The notes below the pieces were generated by a model that worked only from the letters and a program-made list of their open reading frames with translations, was not told where the DNA came from and ran no database searches. This document shows, piece by piece, positions 5,703 through 11,269 of a stretch of DNA of 11,269 nt. A program made the translations under genes and the position numbers. The DNA is from Bacteroidota bacterium (GTDB taxonomy: Bacteria; Bacteroidota; Bacteroidia; Chitinophagales; Chitinophagaceae). The DNA is taken from contig JAKAJX010000249.1 of the NCBI GenBank assembly GCA_021824855.1, positions 1 through 11,269 on the forward strand. Direction: 5' to 3'. Positions within the stretch are counted from its first letter, which is position 1. Every line of letters begins with the position of its first letter.

Positions 5703-6536
5703 TTATTCTTCTGAAACTACGAATGTAATACTTTGGCGATGACGATAAATTACGTTACGTCCGTTTTGTACAGCAGGTTTCCATGATGGCCCTTTTTTAA
5801 TAACTCTTACAGCTTCATCTTTAGTTCCATATCCGGGATCATTTTCTGCTTGCACATCACTAATTGCACCGGTTTTATCTACAATAAAAGTTACTACTAC
5901 TGTATATTTTCCCGGAGGTGCTCCATTTTCAACCGGCAAATCTCTATTTAAATTGCGTTCAAGATATTTTTGCCAACCTGCTTGTCCGCCCGGAAATTCT
6001 GCAGGAATTTGTACAACAGTAAATACTTTATCGTAATCTTCTTCCTGTTTTGGTGCTTCCACAACGCCAGTTCCTTTGCTTTCAACCACAGGGGCAACCA
6101 CACCTTCATCTTTAATACCTTCTTGGTTAATAGTACCAATTTTTGTATCCTCTAATTTTTCTACTTCCTTAATTTCTTCTTCTGGTTTTACTTCATTATC
6201 CTTCACAATTTTAGGAGGAGTGAATTTAGTAATTTCAACTTTTGGAGGTTCTTGTTTAGGTGGTGGTGGTGGTGGTGGTGGTTCAGGCTTTTTTTCCTCG
6301 GTATTCATATTTTCCAAGGAAACATCCTGCACCATTATTTGTGCTTGTTTTTTCTTAACATTGTTTGCCACAAACGATGCAAAAAAAACAAGTAGGCAAA
6401 TTACTACAGTACCTAATAAAGCTTTTTTTAATCTTCTATTGTACGTTTTACGTAGCTCATAAGCACCATATTCTTTATTTTTTCCCTCGAAAATAATATC
6501 GAGAATATCTGCTGATAAAATTTTGTTTTGATCCAT
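5703..6536 (-). CDS. tonB: Energy transducer TonB, operon copy
   Basis: A 277-residue TonB with the same layout as the copy downstream of it: cytoplasmic N-terminus (1-38) with KILSADILDIIFEGKNKEYG, a membrane segment (about 40-58), a Pro-rich linker with eight consecutive prolines (86-93), an acidic/Lys-rich spacer, and a TonB C-terminal domain (about 170-277) with EFPGGQAGWQKYLER, TFIVDKTGAISD and GPSWKPA. It is the last gene of an operon with exbB and two exbD genes, 59 bases after the second exbD, and is followed by a strong terminator. It would span the periplasm and couple the ExbB-ExbD motor to TonB-dependent receptors. The proline run is coded by seven CCA and one CCT, unlike the mixed codons of the paralogue. 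Confidence 0.95.
   Translation of the reverse strand: MDQNKILSADILDIIFEGKNKEYGAYELRKTYNRRLKKALLGTVVICLLVFFASFVANNVKKKQAQIMVQDVSLENMNTEEKKPEPPPPPPPPKQEPPKVEITKFTPPKIVKDNEVKPEEEIKEVEKLEDTKIGTINQEGIKDEGVVAPVVESKGTGVVEAPKQEEDYDKVFTVVQIPAEFPGGQAGWQKYLERNLNRDLPVENGAPPGKYTVVVTFIVDKTGAISDVQAENDPGYGTKDEAVRVIKKGPSWKPAVQNGRNVIYRHRQSITFVVSEE
6259..6282 (-). repeat. Trinucleotide repeat encoding the TonB proline run
   Basis: Eight perfect tandem GGT units on the plus strand, read as seven CCA plus one CCT proline codons. This is a potential slippage site that would change linker length in whole residues. Confidence 0.7.
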
Positions 6537-6595
6537 CGTTTATACTTTATTGTAATGAGATTCGAATAATTAAAAAATCCATACAATTAACTTTA

Positions 6596-7159
6596 CTATT
6601 TAGTAGCAGGGGCAATAGCTCCTTCGGTTAATTGAACAAGTTTTTCTTCCACATCACTTACATCTACCATTGCATATCTTTTACAAACATTTACTTGCAT
6701 TTCATCTAAAATATCAACAACATTTTTGTAAGTGCATTCACTTGTTGGCTTAATAACAATAACCAAATCTTTTTCATTGGTACTTGCTTTTTTACGAAGA
6801 ATAACATTTCTTATGCCATCATCGCCCGAACCAAAGTTGGAAGATTTAAAGTTAGCGCCATCATTAGCTAATATTCCTTCGTAATAAAAAACATTGTTGT
6901 CTCTACCTAAAAGAATAGTTAATGCGCCGGATTCTTTAGCCTTATTCTGATCCTCCGGCTTATCGGCATCTTTTGGCAAAAAGAGCTTCATAGCCGTAGG
7001 CTGACTCATTGTTGTTGTAAAAATGAAAAAGGTAATTAATAAAAATCCTAGGTCAACCATGGGTGTTAAATCCACACGCGTTGAGAGTTTTTTACCTTTT
7101 TTGACGCCCGGGCCTTTTTTATGCCCGCCGCCCTTCGACGAGGTATCCATTTCTGCCAT
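6596..7159 (-). CDS. exbD: Biopolymer transporter ExbD, second of two
   Basis: A 187-residue inner-membrane protein of the TonB-ExbB-ExbD proton channel. A Gly/Lys-rich cytoplasmic N-terminus (1-28) precedes the single membrane helix (about 32-50) in the motif VDLTPMVDLGFLLITFFIF, with Asp36 as the expected proton-carrying residue. The rest (about 55-187) is the periplasmic domain, which contains LVIVIKPTSECTYKNVVDILDEM, matching the conserved ExbD/TolR core. The start at 7159 gives the normal N-terminal length for the family. It lies 25 bases after the first exbD and 59 bases before tonB. Bacteroidota often carry two ExbD paralogues per operon, which may form a heterodimer in the ExbB pore; that is inferred. 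Confidence 0.93.
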   Translation of the reverse strand: MAEMDTSSKGGGHKKGPGVKKGKKLSTRVDLTPMVDLGFLLITFFIFTTTMSQPTAMKLFLPKDADKPEDQNKAKESGALTILLGRDNNVFYYEGILANDGANFKSSNFGSGDDGIRNVILRKKASTNEKDLVIVIKPTSECTYKNVVDILDEMQVNVCKRYAMVDVSDVEEKLVQLTEGAIAPATK

Positions 7160-7184
7160 AGTGGAGTAATTTTAAGTTTATAAT

Positions 7185-7835
7185 TTAGTCGTCTCTTTTT
7201 TCGCCTTTCATATTATTCTTCCACAATTCAGAACCAATAGGTACACTTTCAGGATTGGTAACCATTTGAAATTTCAGTTGTTCATTTTTCTTAAAGGCAT
7301 CAATCACTGCTTTAAAAGCAGGATATTTTGCAAGATTATCTCCTTTTACCAATAAGTTCATTTTTTTACCCTGATAAGCATCTACAACATATCGAACCCA
7401 GTCAACCATTTCATTAGAACCTTTGGTAGAATCTGTTGGGATTCCTAATAAGGCATCTCCTTTTCTATTTTCTTCCGGAACTTGTAAAAAGGAGGCTAAT
7501 TGGCTGAAAGATGCTCCAATAAATTGTGCTTTAACAAATGCGGCTTTGTTAATTCCTAAATTTCTGGTTGTATTTAATACATCGGCAATGCTCGATTTCA
7601 CTTGATCATTATCCATGGATAGAAATACTTTTCCATTTCTATCTATCGTAACCAATACAATATCCTTATCGGGGGCGGCTTTTGCAGCAACCGAATTGGG
7701 TGTTGTTACTGTAATGGCTTCTGAGGGCTTAAATTTTGTTGTTAATATAAAGAAGGACAACAAAAGGAAAGCCACATCGCACATCGCAGTCATATCTATC
7801 GATGTACTTTTTCGCGGTATCTTAGGTCTGGCCAT
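7185..7835 (-). CDS. exbD: Biopolymer transporter ExbD, first of two
   Basis: A 216-residue ExbD/TolR-family protein. The short basic N-terminus (MARPKIPRKS) leads into SIDMTAMCDVAFLLLSFFIL, the membrane helix (about 16-33), with Asp20 as the expected proton-path residue. The periplasmic part is longer than in the partner ExbD: an insertion around residues 100-140 (including FSQLASFLQVPEENRKGDA) precedes the conserved core containing MNLLVKGDNLAKYPAFKAVIDAF. It lies 71 bases after exbB, a gap that holds the 3' half of a hairpin, and 25 bases before the second exbD. It works with ExbB and TonB in the inner membrane. The two ExbD copies differ strongly outside the membrane helix, so they are old paralogues, not a recent duplication. 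Confidence 0.92.
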   Translation of the reverse strand: MARPKIPRKSTSIDMTAMCDVAFLLLSFFILTTKFKPSEAITVTTPNSVAAKAAPDKDIVLVTIDRNGKVFLSMDNDQVKSSIADVLNTTRNLGINKAAFVKAQFIGASFSQLASFLQVPEENRKGDALLGIPTDSTKGSNEMVDWVRYVVDAYQGKKMNLLVKGDNLAKYPAFKAVIDAFKKNEQLKFQMVTNPESVPIGSELWKNNMKGEKRDD

Positions 7836-7889
7836 TATTATTATTTTATACTTTTCACAAATTAAGATTCAAAACCTTTTATTTTCCAC

Positions 7890-7914
7890 ACAAATAATAC
7901 AAACTATTATTTGT
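7890..7914 (-). promoter_or_regulatory. Intercistronic hairpin containing the exbB stop codon
   Basis: Perfect 10-base arms ACAAATAATA/TATTATTTGT with a 5-base loop. The exbB TAA (7909 to 7907) lies in the 5' arm on the transcript. No U-run follows and the stem is entirely A-U apart from one pair, so it is not a standard terminator. It may affect mRNA processing, stability or translation at the exbB/exbD junction. Confidence 0.45.
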
Positions 7915-8773
7915 AGTTAGCGGCAAAGCTTTGAGTTAATGTGAAACCAGACTCATCGATTCCATAAGTAATGGCATCAATTTTTGTAGTGAATATATTA
8001 TAAGTAATAATAGCAATTGCTGAAGTACCAATACCTAAAGCTGTATTAAACAATGCTTCAGAAATACCTTGAGATAATTGACGAGCAGCTTCACCACCGC
8101 CTTCATCACCTAATTTAGAGAAAGAACGAATCATTCCCATTACCGTACCTAACAATCCTAACAAAGTGGCTACAGATGCAATGGTTGATAAGAATACCAA
8201 ATTTTTCTCTAACATTGGTAATTCTAATGCAGTAGCTTCTTCAATATTTTTTTGAATGGCAATAACTTTTTGTTCAGTAGAAAGTTCTGCATCAGTAATC
8301 ATTTCTTTGTATGTACGTAATCCAGATTTCATTACATTACCTACACTTCCTTTTTGTTTATCGCATTCTGCAATAGCTTTATCTACATCTCTATTTGCAA
8401 GATGAAATTGTACTTTACGAATAAATTCGGTAATATTACCAGTACCTTGTGCTTTAGATACTGTCATTAATCTTTCAATAACAAAAGTAAGTACAGTTAA
8501 AAAAGCTCCAATTAATAAAGGCACAAGAATACCACCTTCATACATTTTTACAAAGGCACCTTTAGGACCAGCTTGATCTGGCCAGAACCAATGGCTTTTG
8601 TCGGGATCTGGTTTAGCAAAGTTAGAATCTGCCCCTAATACAAAACGCCAAATGATGTAACCAAGAATAATACAAGCGATGGGAGCAATAAGTGAAATTG
8701 CATTACTGCTTTTTTTGTGTTGAACTGAAGTTGCTTTTGCTGCAGCGTTGGCAGTCGGTTTAATGTCAGCCAT
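7907..8773 (-). CDS. exbB: MotA/TolQ/ExbB proton channel family protein ExbB
   Basis: A 288-residue inner-membrane channel subunit that uses proton-motive force to drive TonB. Predicted membrane helices: about 26-47, 81-100, 191-215 and 236-261. The first, together with a periplasmic segment containing HWFWPDQ, is an N-terminal addition common in Bacteroidota ExbB. The core ExbB signature is seen in the last two helices: STIASVATLLGLLGTVMGM, where Thr210 lies in the conserved pore region, and ISEALFNTALGIGTSAIA. The cytoplasmic loop (about 105-185) is long and charged, as in the family. It is the first gene of the operon with two exbD genes and tonB. A candidate promoter lies about 120 bases upstream (8892-8921). 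The start at 8773 is the first ATG and fits the Lys-rich, unprocessed N-terminus. Confidence 0.95.
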   Translation of the reverse strand: MADIKPTANAAAKATSVQHKKSSNAISLIAPIACIILGYIIWRFVLGADSNFAKPDPDKSHWFWPDQAGPKGAFVKMYEGGILVPLLIGAFLTVLTFVIERLMTVSKAQGTGNITEFIRKVQFHLANRDVDKAIAECDKQKGSVGNVMKSGLRTYKEMITDAELSTEQKVIAIQKNIEEATALELPMLEKNLVFLSTIASVATLLGLLGTVMGMIRSFSKLGDEGGGEAARQLSQGISEALFNTALGIGTSAIAIITYNIFTTKIDAITYGIDESGFTLTQSFAANYK

Positions 8774-9107
8774 GGTTCAATTGATTTTTAGTTTTAAAAT
8801 TTCAATGATTTAAAAAATTAAATTAGCCACTTCTGTAAAGAATATTTTGAAAACTCGAAACAAATTCACAGAAACATGCTAAAAAGGGCTACAAATTAGG
8901 CATTTTATTGAAAGCAGCAAATAAGTTTAGCCAATATCAAAAAAAAAAAAATTTAGCCTTTTTTTTTGGAGTTTATGTTTTTTTTTGTAGCAAACAAATT
9001 ATAGCCCTTTCGCAATCGTTTTCGCCCATTTATCAAAAAAAAAATTAAAAGTATTATTTACATCTTTTCATAGTTAACTTCATCATCTTTTCAAATACAT
9101 TTTACTT
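8774..9107. other. Divergent intergenic region, homopolymer-rich, no gene seen
   Basis: 334 bases between the exbB operon (minus) and the metalloprotease gene (plus). It holds an A13 run (8939-8951), two T9 runs (8959-8967, 8978-8986) and an A10 run (9035-9044), plus an inverted pair AAAGGGCTA (8883-8891)/TAGCCCTTT (9002-9010). Both divergent promoters must lie here. No tRNA, open frame of note or clear terminator is seen, and no convincing promoter for the plus-strand gene was found. Confidence 0.6.
8892..8921 (-). promoter_or_regulatory. Candidate promoter of the exbB operon
   Basis: On the minus strand, TTTG (8921 to 8918) is followed after 19 bases by TAATTTG (8898 to 8892), one base shorter than the TAnnTTTG consensus. 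The implied leader before exbB is about 110 bases. The -7 box abuts one arm of the AAAGGGCTA inverted pair. Confidence 0.35.
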
Positions 9108-11269
9108 ATGAAGAAAGTTTTTTTACTCCTTATTAATGTTACTATTTTTTTATCGTTCATTAATGCTCAAAAGCCAGAGCCCACGCCCAAGCCAAGCAAT
9201 ACAAACAATAGTAATACTACAACACATCCTATAACTCCTGCTATTACAAAACCCAACACACCCAAGCCATATAAAGAAGTTATAACAGATAAAGCCATTT
9301 CGAAAAAAGGCTTATTTACTATTCATAAAGTTGATGACAAGTTTTATTTTGAAATACCCGATTCAATTTTACATAGAGAAATTTTAGCAGTTACACGTTA
9401 TGCTAAAGTGCCTGGTGGAGGAAGAACTTATGGTGGCGAAATTGCCAATCAACAAGCTATTGAATTTGAAAAAGGACCAAGCAATAATATTTTTTTAAAG
9501 GTTATTACTTTAATAAGTTACGCCGATTCAACAAATGTAATTTCCAATGCAGTTTCTAACTCTAACGTTAATCCAATTGCAGCGGCATTTTCTATTGCTG
9601 CTTATGGAAAAGATTCTGCAACCAATACCGCAAGCTCCGTAATTGATGTTACCGATTTTTTTAAAGGAGATAATCAAGTAGTAAGTATTAATCCGATGAG
9701 AAAAAAATCTTTTAATATTACATCTATTGCATCGGACAGATCTTTTATTGAAAGCATTCATACCTATCCTATCAATACAGAAATTAAAACTGTAAAAACT
9801 TTTAATGTAATAGTACCAAGTGGCGGAATGAGTATGATGCCATCTCCTTTCCCATCAAATCCTACAACACCTGCTGCAGAAGCATCCGGAGTAATTACTG
9901 TTGAACTAAACACTTCTTTATTACTACTTCCTAAAACACCTATGAAACGTAGGTTCTTCGATCCTCGTGTTGGATTTTTTGCCGATAATTATGTTTTATA
10001 TTCTGATGATCAACAAAAAGTAGAAAATCAAACTTTTGCCGTACGTTATCGCTTAGAACCAAAAGATGAAGATCTGGAAAAATATAAAAGAGGAGAATTA
10101 GTTGAACCTAAAAAACAAATTGTTTATTATATAGATCCTGCCACTCCTAAAAAATGGCGACCATTTTTAATTCAAGGTATTAACGATTGGCAAAAAGCTT
10201 TTGAAAAAGCAGGTTTTAAAAATGCAATTGTAGGAAAAGAATGGCCCGAAAACGATTCAACCATGAGTTTAGAAGATGCCCGTTTTTGTGTTATAAGATA
10301 TTTTGCATCTGATATTGAAAATGCTTATGGCCCTAATGTGCACGACCCGAGAAGTGGTGAAATTATTGAAAGCCATATTGGCTGGTACCATAATGTTATG
10401 AAATTAGTACACGATTGGTATTTTGTTCAAACAGCAGCGGTAGACCCTAAAGCAAGGAAAATGGTTTTCGATGATAGTTTAATGGGACAATTAATTCGGT
10501 TCGTTTCATCGCATGAAGTTGGCCATACACTTGGCCTGCGTCATAACATGGGTAGCAGCAGCAAAACACCTGTTGAAAAATTAAGAGATAAAGCTTGGGT
10601 TGAAGCCAATGGACATACCGCATCTATTATGGATTATGCTCGATTTAATTATGTTGCACAACCCGAAGATAATATTGGAGAAATAGGGTTGTTTCCAAGA
10701 ATTGGCGATTATGATAAATGGGCTATTGAATGGGGGTATAAATATGTAGATGTAAAAGATGAAAAAGAAGATCAAAAAATAAATAATAAATGGGTAGTAG
10801 AACTATTGAAAGCCAACCCCAGATTATGGTTTGGCGGCGAAGGTTACAATGCAGACCCACGTGCACAAACAGAAGACTTGGGCGATAACAATATGAAAGC
10901 AAGTGAATACGGAATTAAGAATTTAAAACGTATTATGCCGCATTTAATTGATTGGACAAATGCAGAAACTGATAAATACGAAAACTTATCGGAAATGTAT
11001 TCGCAAATTACTGGTCAATACAACCGTTATATTAATCATGTTCTTAAAAATATTGGTGGTGTTTATGAAACATTTAAAAGTGTAGAAGATAAAGGAGATG
11101 TGTACGAACCTACACCAAAAAGTATTCAAAAATCTGCCGTTGCATTTCTAAATACACAATTGTTTGAAACACCTACTTGGTTGTTAGATAAAAACATTCT
11201 TAATAAAATAAATAGCCCTACCAATTTAGAGTCGGTTGAAACCATTCAAATTAATACTATCAATAATTT
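9108..11269 (+). CDS. Secreted zinc-dependent metalloprotease (DUF5117/DUF4953 type), partial at 3' end
   Basis: 720 complete codons, open to the right edge; family members are usually somewhat over 800 residues. Residues 1-20 form a signal peptide (MKKVFLLLINVTIFLSFINA, cleavage likely before Gln21), followed by a Pro/Thr/Asn-rich linker (about 22-54). Residues about 55-100 and 100-300 match, from memory, the DUF5118 and DUF5117 regions. The catalytic part holds the metzincin-like zinc motif HEVGHTLGLRHN (469-480, ligands His469, His473, His479, catalytic Glu470) and SIMDY with Met508 as a probable Met-turn. It is expected to act in the periplasm or outside the cell; the substrate is unknown. 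No Cys follows the signal, so it is not a lipoprotein. It is transcribed divergently from the exbB operon. The start at 9108 is fixed by the signal peptide. Confidence 0.93.
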   Translation, partial: MKKVFLLLINVTIFLSFINAQKPEPTPKPSNTNNSNTTTHPITPAITKPNTPKPYKEVITDKAISKKGLFTIHKVDDKFYFEIPDSILHREILAVTRYAKVPGGGRTYGGEIANQQAIEFEKGPSNNIFLKVITLISYADSTNVISNAVSNSNVNPIAAAFSIAAYGKDSATNTASSVIDVTDFFKGDNQVVSINPMRKKSFNITSIASDRSFIESIHTYPINTEIKTVKTFNVIVPSGGMSMMPSPFPSNPTTPAAEASGVITVELNTSLLLLPKTPMKRRFFDPRVGFFADNYVLYSDDQQKVENQTFAVRYRLEPKDEDLEKYKRGELVEPKKQIVYYIDPATPKKWRPFLIQGINDWQKAFEKAGFKNAIVGKEWPENDSTMSLEDARFCVIRYFASDIENAYGPNVHDPRSGEIIESHIGWYHNVMKLVHDWYFVQTAAVDPKARKMVFDDSLMGQLIRFVSSHEVGHTLGLRHNMGSSSKTPVEKLRDKAWVEANGHTASIMDYARFNYVAQPEDNIGEIGLFPRIGDYDKWAIEWGYKYVDVKDEKEDQKINNKWVVELLKANPRLWFGGEGYNADPRAQTEDLGDNNMKASEYGIKNLKRIMPHLIDWTNAETDKYENLSEMYSQITGQYNRYINHVLKNIGGVYETFKSVEDKGDVYEPTPKSIQKSAVAFLNTQLFETPTWLLDKNILNKINSPTNLESVETIQINTINN

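Noticed and set aside
5948..6462. Frames overlapping the first tonB on both strands
   Set aside because: All are out of frame with, or antisense to, the complete tonB. The Gly-rich protein is the reverse reading of the proline run.
8939..8986. A13 and T9 runs as a hairpin terminator
   Set aside because: The runs could pair, but no gene ends here: both neighbours are transcribed outward from this region, and an A/T-only stem is weak.
9528..10775. Minus-strand frames of 77 and 64 codons inside the metalloprotease gene
   Set aside because: The plus-strand frame is continuous with signal peptide and zinc motif; the antisense products are Ile/Cys/Phe-rich shadows.
1..11269. CRISPR array, insertion sequence or ribosomal RNA
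   Set aside because: No regularly spaced repeats of CRISPR length, no transposase or terminal inverted repeats, and no rRNA-like segments were found on reading both strands.

Overview
The window looks like a chromosomal segment from a member of the Bacteroidota, probably of the Chitinophagales/Sphingobacteriales type. The reasons are the AT-rich composition, start codons without Shine-Dalgarno sequences, the gene order exbB-exbD-exbD-tonB with the long Bacteroidota form of TonB, the DUF5117/DUF4953-type metalloprotease, and a Bacteroidota-type integrase module. The family calls are from memory; no database search was possible.

Positions 1 to about 3187 are the end of an integrated element. 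Five tightly packed genes lie on the minus strand: a zinc-ribbon/double-HTH protein, a tyrosine recombinase with all its catalytic residues, a protein of unknown function, an excisionase-like HTH protein, and a small gene cut by the left edge. The DNA is visibly less AT-rich than the rest. A non-coding strip (2950-3187) with repeats and dyads separates the module from the 3' end of mnmE. The last 18 bases of mnmE closely resemble the site used by Salmonella genomic island SGI1 in its own mnmE (trmE/thdF), so mnmE is the likely integration site. The far end and any cargo lie beyond position 1.

Positions 3188-8773 are core chromosome on the minus strand. An energy-transduction operon reads exbB, exbD, exbD, tonB and ends in a hairpin terminator. 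A second, closely related tonB follows with its own candidate promoter and its own terminator, then mnmE. ExbB and the ExbD proteins would form the inner-membrane proton channel that powers TonB, which in turn energises outer-membrane receptors.

Positions 8774-9107 are a divergent, homopolymer-rich intergenic region. From 9108 a secreted zinc metalloprotease gene runs on the plus strand off the right edge.

No tRNA, rRNA, CRISPR array or insertion sequence was seen. The least ordinary points are the mnmE attachment-site resemblance, a 13-15 base repeat reused in the leaders of two element genes, the tandem tonB pair, and a hairpin that contains the exbB stop codon.
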